Shown: positions 14,432 to 20,949, counted from the first letter of the stretch. The stretch is 23,777 bases of DNA from Streptomyces katrae (GCF_000717655.1 NZ_JNZY01000062.1:1-23777); one strand, 5' to 3'. Notes: generated from the letters alone by a model not told the origin. Made by a program: numbers and translations.

Positions 14432-14897
14432 CGCTGCGACTACCGAGCTTCATCGGGTTGCTTGTGCTGCTGCATCGCCATCACGCGGACCTTGGGGAGG
14501 ACCCGGTCATCGTCCAGGGTGGCCTCGGACAGATCGATGACGCCGTGGCCGTCACCGAGGTCGGTACCCACTTGGGGTGACGAGGGATACCCCACGAGGT
14601 GCGGGTCCCGGGAGCGGATGGGATTCGTGCCGTGCAGCTGACATTGACGGATTCCTCACCTCTCTCGACAGCCCACGCCGGTCAGCAGCGGACGACAGTG
14701 CAAACAAGCCGATGCCAGGCGGACTCCCGGCGACGGAGCGGCGTGCGTGCTGCCTATGGGAGTCCACCTGCCATCGGCTCTTCAAACGACCTGGTCATCT
14801 CCCCGCCCGGGCCAAGAGATGACCGGATGACGACCTCACGCCTGTACGTCCCTCATTTCGATCCGCCCGGACGGCGGACGGATGGCCGAGGGTTCAG
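14432..14897. other. Gap with a minus-strand coding-like tail
   Basis: No complete gene is visible. The part at 14440-14580 reads as the end of a minus-strand protein and is listed separately. The remainder (14581-14897) shows no convincing frame. Confidence 0.35.
14440..14580 (-). pseudogene. Orphan C-terminal coding fragment
   Basis: The minus strand reads VGTDLGDGHGVIDLSEATLD, DDRVLPKVRVMAMQQHKQPDEAR, then TAG at 14440. Codons are GC3-biased and the composition is protein-like, but no start or upstream continuation is found in frame. I do not recognise the family. Confidence 0.3.
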
Positions 14898-15161
14898 TTA
14901 TGGGCTGCCCCGGCTCGGATTCGGCGTGCTCGATGGCCGCGGATCGTGGGCGGTCTGCGTCGCGGTCTGCAGGTCCGACCAGTACGTGAACTGGGGTGCG
15001 GTGCGGTCCTCGACCGACTTGAGCGCGGCCTGGTGTTCCGGAGAGCCGGGGTACACGCCGTCCAGGGCCGCGGCCTTGTAGCGGCGCCAGCCCCATGCGG
15101 CGGCCGCGTACGTAGCGCCGACAGCGGCCGCAACCGGGTAGATCAGCGCAAGGTTGGTCAT
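14898..15161 (-). CDS. Small protein with one N-terminal membrane segment, 87 aa
   Basis: ATG at 15161 follows a good ribosome binding site (AGGAG, eight bases upstream). The N-terminus MTNLALIYPVAAAVGATYAA forms one hydrophobic helix, followed by a cationic WRRYK. A soluble part then reads DGVYPGSPEHQAALKSVEDR and APQFTYWSDLQTATQTA, with a Pro/Ser-rich tail. This looks like a single-pass membrane protein with its tail in the cytoplasm (positive-inside rule). The upstream CxxC reading frame runs into this gene in another frame, so the two may once have been one operon. Function unknown. Confidence 0.55.
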   Translation of the reverse strand: MTNLALIYPVAAAVGATYAAAAWGWRRYKAAALDGVYPGSPEHQAALKSVEDRTAPQFTYWSDLQTATQTAHDPRPSSTPNPSRGSP

Positions 15162-15189
15162 GACGGGGTCTCCTGTCGATGTGGTGGGG

Positions 15190-15330
15190 GCCCGCCCTTC
15201 GGGGCTGTTCGCTGGTGAGCTCCAGCTGCTGGTGCTCGAAGGCGCGCTCGGGGTCCTCCAGCATGAGGGGCCGGTAGCAGGCGCCACAAAGGTGCTCGTC
15301 GGCGAAGCAGCCGTCCAGTCGCCCGGCGCC
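15190..15330 (-). pseudogene. CxxC-containing coding-like segment
   Basis: In one minus-strand frame the codons have very high third-position GC and encode DGCFADEHLCGACYRPLMLE, then DPERAFEHQQLELTSEQP. CGAC resembles half of a zinc ribbon. The frame has no stop before it overruns the next gene, and no clear start; GTG near 15447 (VADGAVGRFLAIQHPRIP) is possible. It is probably a gene that lost its stop by frameshift near 15190. Confidence 0.3.
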
Positions 15331-15491
15331 GGTCGCCGTACTGCGGGAAAGTCCGCTCCCCGCAGCGGGATGAGAGTCTCCCCCTGGGTCGTTTGGGATG
15401 CGAGGGTGCTGGATGGCAAGGAAACGACCGACGGCTCCGTCTGCCACGACGGGGAAATAGGCCCGTGTGTGACGTGTGGTTCCCGGCGGCC

Positions 15492-16502
15492 TCAGCCGAC
15501 CGGGACGGGCTTCGATGCGGGACGCGGTGCGGCAGCGGATGCGGGGCGGGCGCGCAGGGTGGCGAGCAGTACCGCCGACAGGCCGGCCACCACCCAGATG
15601 GCGAGCGTGATCGCGGGCCGCACGGCCTGCGCGCCGTCGAAGAACGACACCGACCTCAGCAGTGCGCCACCGGCGCCCGGCGGCAGCCACTGGCCGATCA
15701 CCCCGGCGGGCTCGGGCAGCAGCTCGGGGGCGGAGGTCATGCCGGAGAACGGGTTGCCGATCAGCATGGAGAGCAGCGATCCGACGCCTATGCCCGCTGG
15801 GCCGATCAGTGCCGCGAGCCCGGCCACGGTGGCGCCCACCGCGAGGGCTGTCAGGCCGAGTGTGCCGGCCTCGGCCCACCAGTTGCCGGTGAGTGCGCCG
15901 AGCCAGTTGTGGGTAAGCGTGGCCGCTACGATCCCGACCAGGGCGGCGGACCCGAGGAGCGCGACCACGGCACGGCTTCCGCGGAGCCCGAGGAGCGTGA
16001 TGACCGCGCCGGCCGCGATTCCCGCGAGGGTCATCGGGAGCAAGCTGGAGTTGAGTACGGCGCCGCGCGGATCCTTGGCCGGTGCCGCGACTACATCGGT
16101 GATCTGAACCTGCGTGCCCTTCGGGGTCCCGGCGGTTACGGCCTGCTGCAGCAGTTGGGCCACCACCGTGCTCGCGGCCGAGGCGGTGAGCAGCTTCGAG
16201 CCCTGCCCGGTGACGACCACCGCGCCGTACACCGTTCGGTTCTCGATGGCGTCACGGGCCGCGGCCTCGTCGGCGTACCGGTGGATCTTGAACGCTCCCT
16301 GCTTCTGCTGCAGTTGCTTCTGGACACCCTCGGTGGCCGCCACGGGGCCCGCAACGCCTACGGGTAGTTCGCGTGGTGCGGTCCGGCTGGCCGGCCAGGC
16401 GAAGGCCCAGAGGGAGAGGGTGACGAACACCGGGATCAGGACTATGACAGCGATCACGCGGCGGCCCTGCGGCGGGGATGGTGCGGCGGAGGAGGCGGAC
16501 AT
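15492..16502 (-). CDS. ABC-2-like integral membrane protein (YhgE/Pip-like)
   Basis: 336 aa from ATG at 16502, with GGGAG five bases upstream. Residues about 15-37 are one membrane helix (VIAVIVLIPVFVTLSLWAFAW). An extracellular domain of about 125 residues follows (LPVGVAGPVAATEGVQKQL, AARDAIENRTVYGAVVV, LLTASAASTVVAQLL), then about six C-terminal helices ending in ITLAIWVVAGLSAVLLATL. This one-plus-six plan with a periplasmic-type domain is that of ABC-2-type permease-like proteins, often involved in export or cell-envelope functions. No ATPase gene is adjacent. It is divergent from a TetR gene and shares its regulatory region, so it is probably that regulator's target. Confidence 0.75.
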   Translation of the reverse strand: MSASSAAPSPPQGRRVIAVIVLIPVFVTLSLWAFAWPASRTAPRELPVGVAGPVAATEGVQKQLQQKQGAFKIHRYADEAAARDAIENRTVYGAVVVTGQGSKLLTASAASTVVAQLLQQAVTAGTPKGTQVQITDVVAAPAKDPRGAVLNSSLLPMTLAGIAAGAVITLLGLRGSRAVVALLGSAALVGIVAATLTHNWLGALTGNWWAEAGTLGLTALAVGATVAGLAALIGPAGIGVGSLLSMLIGNPFSGMTSAPELLPEPAGVIGQWLPPGAGGALLRSVSFFDGAQAVRPAITLAIWVVAGLSAVLLATLRARPASAAAPRPASKPVPVG

Positions 16503-16521
16503 GGAGGCTCCCAGCTAAAGA

Positions 16522-16539
16522 GAATGACTGTTCGTTTTA
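16522..16539. promoter_or_regulatory. Operator-like repeat, copy 1 (permease side)
   Basis: GAATGACTGTTCGTTTTA lies 20 bases upstream of the permease ATG. It is identical to the copy at 16578-16595 except for one C/T. The AATGA and TCGTT ends form an imperfect inverted repeat, as in TetR operators. Confidence 0.6.
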
Positions 16540-16570
16540 CGTGGGCTCACTGTGTTGCACGGTGTGGCAC

Positions 16571-16599
16571 TTGTCAAGAATGATTGTTCGTTTTATTTT
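16571..16599 (+). promoter_or_regulatory. Promoter of the TetR gene, leaderless start
   Basis: TTGTCA (16571-16576) and TATTTT (16594-16599) are separated by 17 bases. The -10 element ends seven bases before the ATG at 16606, so the transcript probably begins at the start codon. There is no Shine-Dalgarno sequence. The second operator copy fills the spacer, so bound repressor would block RNA polymerase. Confidence 0.6.
16578..16595. promoter_or_regulatory. Operator-like repeat, copy 2 (TetR side)
   Basis: GAATGATTGTTCGTTTTA, in direct orientation with copy 1 and 56 bases from it. It overlaps the spacer and the -10 box of the TetR promoter. Confidence 0.6.
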
Positions 16600-16605
16600 G
16601 AATGC

Positions 16606-17244
16606 ATGGCTCGTGTATCCCAGGAACACCTCGACGCCCGCCGCCGCCAGATCCTGGACGGCGCCACGCTCTGCTTCAGTCGCAACGGCTTCCACGCCAC
16701 GTCGATGCAGGACGTCCTGCGCGAGGTCGATCTCTCCGCGGGGGCGGTCTACCGCTACTTCAGCGGCAAGGAGGAACTGATCGCGGCCATCGCGACCGAG
16801 GCCCTCGCCGCCATCCGGGGCGCGTTCGAGCGGGCCGCCGAGGAGAACCCGCCGCCGCTGCCCGATGTGCTGCTCGCACAGGTCCTCGGGGATGTTCTGG
16901 CCGGACGTGTGCCCGGTAGCGGTCGTCCGGCGGCCGAGGGCGCGCCCGGATTTCCCCGGGTGGCCCTGCAGGTGTGGGCCGAGACGCTGCGTACCCCGGA
17001 GCTGGCCACCGCGCTGCGGCACGGATTCGGCGAGGTGCATGCGGCGTGGAGCAAGGTGGTCGTGGCATACCAGGAGGCCGGACTGATGAGGAACGACGTG
17101 CCGGCCGACCGTGTGGCGCGCACCTTGATGGCGGTGGCGCAGGGCTTCATCGCACAACAGGCCCTGTTCGGGGACGTAGAGGTCGAACAGCTGCAGGACG
17201 GGCTGCGCGGCCTGATGTCCATGACGGAACCCAAGATCAAGTGA
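16606..17244 (+). CDS. TetR family transcriptional regulator, divergent to permease
   Basis: 212 aa from ATG at 16606; upstream in-frame codons overlap the operator and promoter, so this start is preferred. The DNA-binding domain is typical: RRRQILDGATLCFSRNGFHA, TSMQDVLREVDLSAGAVYRYF, SGKEELIAAIATEAL (residues about 11-62). The C-terminal ligand domain is helical (VALQVWAETLRTPELATALRH, ADRVARTLMAVAQGFIAQQAL). The gene is divergent from the membrane protein, with 103 bases between starts holding two operator copies. Autorepression and repression of the permease is the simplest model; the inducer is probably a compound handled by the permease (inference). Confidence 0.92.
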   Translation: MARVSQEHLDARRRQILDGATLCFSRNGFHATSMQDVLREVDLSAGAVYRYFSGKEELIAAIATEALAAIRGAFERAAEENPPPLPDVLLAQVLGDVLAGRVPGSGRPAAEGAPGFPRVALQVWAETLRTPELATALRHGFGEVHAAWSKVVVAYQEAGLMRNDVPADRVARTLMAVAQGFIAQQALFGDVEVEQLQDGLRGLMSMTEPKIK

Positions 17245-17337
17245 CGAGCCGGGGCTGCTCCGGGGGTGCCGTTGCAGCCGGGCTTGCCGGCGTTCACGTC
17301 GATTTCGGCGGCACCCGGACCGGCTGTTCCGCCAGTC

Positions 17338-17358
17338 GTCACCGGCACCGCCGGTGAC
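17338..17358. terminator. Perfect 9-bp hairpin downstream of the TetR gene
   Basis: GTCACCGGC (17338-17346) pairs exactly with GCCGGTGAC (17350-17358) across a three-base loop, 94 bases after the TetR stop. No T-run follows, which is common for GC-rich actinobacterial terminators. On the minus strand it encodes VTGGAGD in a Gly-rich reading frame, so the symmetry could come from coding sequence instead. Confidence 0.35.
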
Positions 17359-17699
17359 AACTGCCTTGTCGCTGCCGAGATCGGAGGTGACGGTGCCGGG
17401 TGCTGCCGGCTCCCCCGTTGCCGCCGTCGCCGCCGAGGTCTTCCTTGTTCCTGGCGGAATAGGTGGCTGCGCCGCCACGCTGCCGCCCGCGCCGCCCTGA
17501 CGGTCCCGGTCCCGGTCCCGCCCATGCTGTGGGCGGTGGCCCTTCTCTGATCGTGGGCGGCTCCACCGCTACCGGCTCCGCCGTTACCGATGCCGTCGTC
17601 GCCCTCGCGGCCGCCCGTGCCGCCGTTGCCTGAGTACACGTCGGACGTCTTCACGCCACGGGCGCCTACGCCCCCTTCACTACCGACCCCGCCGGGCTC

Positions 17700-17800
17700 A
17701 CCGCTACCGAACCCCAAGACGCCGATCAGCAGGGGCAGGCGAAACTCCGCACAGCACTCCGATCGAAGCGCCCGCGCCGAAGACGACGGGCACGGGCACG
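17700..17800 (-). pseudogene. TauE/SafE (TSUP) transporter 5'-end remnant
   Basis: The minus strand reads PVVFGAGASIGVL in one frame and EFRLPLLIGVLGFG in the next. These are the two halves of the TSUP N-terminus seen intact at 23149-23250 (PVVFGAGAAIGVLDG, then GGAEFRLPLLISLFGF). A net loss of about 23 bases between them, which removes the GMIGLGG part, accounts for the frame change. Only about 100 bases of the gene survive. Confidence 0.65.
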
Positions 17801-17866
17801 GGCACTGAGCGTTTCGGGCGGCTGGGGGCGCGGCGACGGTGGCCACGGCGAGGGTGGTGTCGCTGG

Positions 17867-18340
17867 TCATCGCCGCGTCCGGTGGGTGAGGCGGGCGCGG
17901 CGGGCGGCGGCGAGGTCGAGCACACCGTCGAGGGCGGGCCGGGGCGGGCCCTCGAGGTTGACGGCGTGGCTGCGCAGCATCGAGATCAGGTAGCGGCCGG
18001 CCGACGGGGCTTCGGCGGGGGTGCCTCGGTCGAGGGCGGCGGTGAGCATGTCGGCGAGCTCGCGGGTGTGGTGGGCAAGGGCGTCGGCGGCGTGCCGGGC
18101 GGCCTCGGCGGGGCGGTGGCGGCGGGTGAGCTGCTGGGCGAGGGTGGCGAGCGCTTCCCCGGGCCGGGTGGAAAGGAGCTGCTCGGCGTGGAGCTCGTCG
18201 GCGAGGCGGCGCAGCACGGCGGCGGCGGTGGCGCGCGGGAGGTTCGAGCGGACGTCGGCGGGGCCCTGGTTCGGAAGGGTGGCGATCAGGCGGTGAGTGT
18301 CGAGGGAAGCGAGAGTGACGGCGTCGGGGGTGCGGGTCAC
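17867..18340 (-). CDS. Hypothetical helical protein, 157 aa
   Basis: GTG at 18340 has AAGGAG about ten bases upstream and overlaps the stop of the preceding gene (GTGA), so translation is probably coupled. The protein is almost entirely helical and rich in Ala, Leu, Arg and His: TAAAVLRRLADELHAEQLLS, ATLAQQLTRRHRPAEAARHA, ADALAHHTRELADMLTAALD. It has no membrane segment and no recognised catalytic motif. The C-terminus is basic (AAARRARLTHRTRR). It is the middle gene of a three-gene minus-strand unit divergent from a TetR gene. Function unknown. Confidence 0.65.
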   Translation of the reverse strand: MTRTPDAVTLASLDTHRLIATLPNQGPADVRSNLPRATAAAVLRRLADELHAEQLLSTRPGEALATLAQQLTRRHRPAEAARHAADALAHHTRELADMLTAALDRGTPAEAPSAGRYLISMLRSHAVNLEGPPRPALDGVLDLAAARRARLTHRTRR

Positions 18341-18540
18341 GCGGGCAGGACTCCTTGTCCGGGGTCGAAGTAGTGCTCGCGCACGCGGCCGTGGCGAGGC
18401 GCTGGAATGGCACCCGTGAGCTTTTGTGCGGGCCTATGGGTCGTGCGCGGGGTGGATACCGATGCGGAACGCGGCGACTGCGGCGCCTCCCGGGTGAGCC
18501 GTGGGTCGGGGTCGTCGGACAGGTTGCCGAAGACGGTCAC
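18337..18540 (-). CDS. Small hypothetical protein, 67 aa
   Basis: GTG at 18540 opens MTVFGNLSDDPDPRLTREAP, then a Ser/Pro/Thr-rich middle and the end REHYFDPGQGVLPA. The stop overlaps the start of the next gene by four bases. The frame is open back to a TTG at 18597, but those codons are AT-rich, include a TTA and overlap palindromes, so I place the start at 18540. A perfect palindrome lies directly upstream. No domain is recognised. The protein looks soluble and disordered. Confidence 0.45.
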   Translation of the reverse strand: MTVFGNLSDDPDPRLTREAPQSPRSASVSTPRTTHRPAQKLTGAIPAPRHGRVREHYFDPGQGVLPA

Positions 18541-18543
18541 AAG

Positions 18544-18557
18544 GTCTCGGCCGAGAC
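18544..18557. promoter_or_regulatory. Perfect 14-bp palindrome, candidate operator
   Basis: GTCTCGGCCGAGAC is identical to its reverse complement. It lies three bases upstream of the GTG at 18540, in the space between divergent genes. If translation starts at 18597 it would be coding instead. Confidence 0.45.
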
Positions 18558-18569
18558 GGACGCTCGTAA

Positions 18570-18609
18570 TTTCCTCACATGTGGAAACTAATTTCAACGT
18601 ATGCTGAAA
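18570..18609. promoter_or_regulatory. Clustered palindromes and TetR promoter -10
   Basis: Three overlapping symmetric elements occur in an AT-rich stretch. CACATGTG (18576-18583) is perfect, flanked by TTTCC and GGAAA. GAAACTAATTTC (18584-18595) has GAAA/TTTC arms. TTTCAACGTATGCTGAAA (18592-18609) has TTTCA/TGAAA arms. TATGCT (18600-18605) inside the last is a plausible -10 for the plus-strand TetR gene. This is a likely binding region for that regulator. Confidence 0.45.
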
Positions 18610-18660
18610 CTCTCACCGAGGGGAAGCCCCTCCTGGAACCGTTACGGAAGGTGATGCGGT

Positions 18661-19278
18661 GTGACTGGCCGAGGCCCTCGGGGTGAACGCGGGGAGCAGG
18701 CAGACAAGATCGTCGCCGCCGCCCGCAGATCCTTCGCCACGCGCGGCTACGCCGCGACCTCACTCCGGTCGGTCGCCCAGGAAGCCGGTGTCGACCCCGG
18801 CCTCGTGACCTACTACTTCCACACCAAGACCGGACTGTTGGAAGAGGTGATGCAACCCCCCGAGGCGTTCGGCGCAGCCGTGGCGGCCGCCGCCGAACAC
18901 CCCCTGGAACGCCGGGGGCACGCCTTCGTGCAGGCCGCCCTGCACCTGTGGGAGGACCCCGTCTCTGCCGAGATCCTGCGCTCCATCATCCTCACCGCCG
19001 CCCAGGAACCCGCCGCCCTGCAACGCCTGCGGCAGCTGTTCTCCGAACTTGTACTGGCCGTCGTCTCCCACAGCCTGCCCGACACCGAACGCCACCTGCG
19101 GGCCAGCCTCATCTCCACCCAGATCGTCGGCATGGTCATGAACCGCTACATCTGGCAGATCGGCACCATCGCCACTCTCCCCGCCTCCACCGTCACCGAC
19201 CTCATCGCCCCCACCATCCAGCACTACCTCACCGACCCCCTGCCCCCGAGCCTCAGCGACGGCCGGAGCGCGGACTGA
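18661..19278 (+). CDS. TetR family transcriptional regulator
   Basis: 205 aa from GTG at 18661, preceded by GGAAGGTGAT at suitable spacing. The helix-turn-helix domain is clear: GEQADKIVAAARRSFATRGY, AATSLRSVAQEAGVDPGLVT, YYFHTKTGLLEEVM (residues about 11-61). The C-terminal domain has the helical layout of TetR proteins with a LISTQIVGMVMNRYIWQIGT segment, common in a Streptomyces subgroup. It is divergent from the two-gene hypothetical operon at 18540-17867, with palindromes between, so that operon and itself are likely targets. Ligand unknown. Confidence 0.92.
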   Translation: MTGRGPRGERGEQADKIVAAARRSFATRGYAATSLRSVAQEAGVDPGLVTYYFHTKTGLLEEVMQPPEAFGAAVAAAAEHPLERRGHAFVQAALHLWEDPVSAEILRSIILTAAQEPAALQRLRQLFSELVLAVVSHSLPDTERHLRASLISTQIVGMVMNRYIWQIGTIATLPASTVTDLIAPTIQHYLTDPLPPSLSDGRSAD

Positions 19279-19399
19279 CCCGACGTTCCAGCGAGTCCCG
19301 CCAACCGTTCTCCGGCGCTCCGGGAAGCCCGCCGGCGCGCTGCGCCCGTGTCCGGCCGGCACGAGGATGAGCCTCGGAACCGATGAGACGGGGGCCGGG

Positions 19400-19495
19400 A
19401 TGGGACGGGCGAGGAGGCAAAGGAGGCGCCTGGCGGGCGTCGTGGCAGCATTGAGCGCGGCGGCCCTGACAGCGGCTGCTCCGCGCTGCCTCTGA
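19400..19495 (+). pseudogene. Orphan signal-peptide fragment
   Basis: ATG at 19400 gives MGRARRQRRRLAGVVAALSA, then AALTAAAPRCL and a stop. The basic start, hydrophobic core and Ala-x-Ala ending are those of a Sec signal peptide, but no mature protein follows. It is probably the 5' end of a lost secreted-protein gene. Confidence 0.35.
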
Positions 19496-19559
19496 TACCG
19501 GGGAACTGCGCGCCATGGCCACTACCGCCGGCGCGCAGCACAACCGGGATGCCGAGGAG

Positions 19560-19696
19560 AGGAGGCTCCGGGCGCTTCCAGCAGGGCGGTGAAGAAGGCA
19601 CCGGCGTCCCGCCAGACCCGGAAGCGTCCGTAGACGGTGGCCCAGAGGGCCAGGCTCGCCAAGATGCCGGTCCGGGTGAGATCGTTCCCGCATGAT
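19560..19696 (-). mobile_element. Possible IS5-type transposase N-terminal remnant
   Basis: One minus-strand frame reads NDLTRTGILASLALWATVYG then RFRVWRDAGAFFTALLEAPG. The W-x-T-V-Y-x-R-F-x-x-W-R-D-A-G pattern is that of the DNA-binding N-terminus of IS5-family transposases. The frame has no start and loses sense after this. The neighbouring gene start at 19692 marks its boundary. Confidence 0.45.
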
Positions 19697-20024
19697 TGAC
19701 GCAGACGACGACGTGGAGCATGCCGTCATCGCTCACTATCGACTGGCCAGTGACGGCCACGGCGAGCCGAGCCAACGGGAGGCCGTTCGCCAGGCCCAGT
19801 TCCTGCTGACTGAGGCGATCGAGGATGCCGAGGTCGGCGAGTTCGACGGAAACGAGTACGGAGGAGGTGAGGTGGCCCTCTACGCCTATGGACCGGACGC
19901 CGACGCACTCTTCGCCGTCATGGCTCCCATCCTGAGCGACCTGCCGTTTCGGCCAGCGCACGTCGTCTTGCGCTACGGCTCCGTTGATGACCCATCGGCT
20001 GCCGAGCATCGCGTCGCCCTCTGA
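19692..20024 (+). CDS. Conserved hypothetical protein, 110 aa
   Basis: ATG at 19692 opens MIDADDDVEHAVIAHYRLAS. The protein is acidic with alternating strands and helices: QAQFLLTEAIEDAEVGEFDG, NEYGGGEVALYAYGPDADAL, FAVMAPILSDLPFRPAHVVL, RYGSVDDPSAAEHRVAL. The GEFDGNEYGGGEVxLYxYGPDADxLF core is one I recall from small actinobacterial proteins without assigned function, some of which resemble immunity proteins. The start lies at the edge of a transposase remnant and the 3' end abuts a PAP2 gene tail, so the gene sits between rearrangement points but is itself complete. Confidence 0.75.
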   Translation: MIDADDDVEHAVIAHYRLASDGHGEPSQREAVRQAQFLLTEAIEDAEVGEFDGNEYGGGEVALYAYGPDADALFAVMAPILSDLPFRPAHVVLRYGSVDDPSAAEHRVAL

Positions 20025-20154
20025 ACGGATCCACAGCGGCGCGCACTACCCCTCCGACGTCGCAGCGGGCACCGTCATCGGCCTGACCTCCGCCGGCCTC
20101 GTCCACGCGGCACCACGCCTGCTGCTGCGCCGATGGCTGCACACAGCCTGCTGA
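20011..20154 (+). pseudogene. PAP2 phosphatase C-terminal remnant
   Basis: In the frame ending at 20154 the DNA reads SERIHSGAHYPSDVAAGTVI, then GLTSAGLVHAAPRLLLRRWL. This is motif 3 of PAP2/lipid phosphate phosphatases (SRxxxGxHxxxD), with the catalytic His and Asp, followed by the last membrane helix. Everything upstream is missing: in-frame sequence overlaps the end of the preceding gene. The break lies near 20015-20025. Confidence 0.75.
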
Positions 20155-20240
20155 ACTCCGAGATCGATGCACTGCGAGCCCGGATAGCGTGTTTCAGGGC
20201 TCGAAAGCATCAGGGGCCACCGCCTGGGCATACGAAGCCC

Positions 20241-20729
20241 ATGTCCGAAGACCACGCACGTTCCACGAGCACCCTCTTCCGTTCCGCCCCCCATCCCGAC
20301 GCGCCACCGCACGCCGCGAGGCACAGGCGCCGCGAAGGGCTCGGCAGGCGGCTGCGCCGCAAGATCCGCGCCTACCGCGACATCGAATTCCTCTCCACCC
20401 GCATCCCCGGCGATCCCAGCCCAGGGCAGGAGTGCCTGCTCCTGGTCCACGTCCGTAAGGTCGTCGGCCAGGTCCACTATCAGATCTGCACGGCCTGCGG
20501 CAACGGGGTGATCACCGGCGTCGACATCGACGAGTACTTCCTCTCCAGCGGCCTCGGCAACCGCGCCCTAGCGCACCTGCGATCGCGCCACCCAGGCATT
20601 TCCTGGCGCAGCACTCTGACGCTGCGCACCACACGCGACCTCCTGCGGCGCATGCGCATCCCCGCCGCCTCGGCCGACGTCGCATGTGTGCACGTCCCCG
20701 CCACAACGGACGGGCCGGCAGCAGACTGA
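20241..20729 (+). CDS. Hypothetical protein with GNAT-like C-terminus, 162 aa
   Basis: The frame is open from 20133; ATG at 20241 (MSEDHARSTSTLFRS) is preferred because upstream codons overlap the PAP2 remnant. A basic middle (RRREGLGRRLRRKIRAYRDI) is followed by CLLLVHVRKVVGQVHYQICT, ACGNGVITGVDIDEYFLSSG, LGNRALAHLRSRHPGISWRS. The strand-helix order with GLGxRALxxLRxRHPG recalls the CoA-binding region of GNAT acetyltransferases, but the fit is loose. CTAC with nearby His might bind metal. Function uncertain. Confidence 0.5.
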   Translation: MSEDHARSTSTLFRSAPHPDAPPHAARHRRREGLGRRLRRKIRAYRDIEFLSTRIPGDPSPGQECLLLVHVRKVVGQVHYQICTACGNGVITGVDIDEYFLSSGLGNRALAHLRSRHPGISWRSTLTLRTTRDLLRRMRIPAASADVACVHVPATTDGPAAD

Positions 20730-20949
20730 TCGGCGAGGGGAGCTGTCACCGGCACCTTCACCGCAGAAACCATCAGACTGTCCCGGTTGATCACTCATCT
20801 GGGAGAAGTAGGCGTGATGGACGATCCCTCCTACGGCTGAGGCAGGAACCGACCTCTGCGAATTTGGCCTACAGACCATCACCGCGGGGCAGGCGGCACT
20901 GAAGAAGGTCAGAACTCCTATGTGCTCAGGCTGGTACAAGCGAACGTGC
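20730..20949. other. Intergenic gap between convergent genes
   Basis: No coding frame, RNA gene or strong hairpin was seen here. It separates the ends of the hypothetical plus-strand gene and the minus-strand hydrolase, so a bidirectional terminator would be expected but is not evident. Confidence 0.35.

Larger units (their letters stand above)
17245..17870 (-). pseudogene. Gly-rich / TSUP composite, frameshifted
   Basis: ATG at 17870 overlaps the stop of the upstream gene (ATGA), so it looks like the third gene of an operon. The first 20 residues (MTSDTTLAVATVAAPPAARN) lead into a piece of a TauE/SafE-type transporter (FRLPLLIGVLGFG, about residues 43-55), then a Gly-rich run: GVGSEGGVGARGVKTSDVYS, GNGGTGGREGDDGIGNGGAG. 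Protein-like Gly-rich sequence then continues in other frames: GGAATYSARNKEDLGGDGGN (about 17465-17410), TVTSDLGSDKAVVTGGAGD (about 17400-17335), and back in the first frame GGTAGPGAAEIDVNAGKPG (about 17330-17275). Three frameshifts would be needed to join these. Either this is a decayed Gly-rich repeat protein or a repetitive sequence with base errors. No function is assigned. Confidence 0.4.

Noticed and set aside
16755..18413. A 552-codon minus-strand open frame
   Set aside because: Most of it is antisense to the TetR gene or out of frame with the 157-aa gene. Only the part from 17870 to 17245 has protein-like sense, and it is described as a composite pseudogene.
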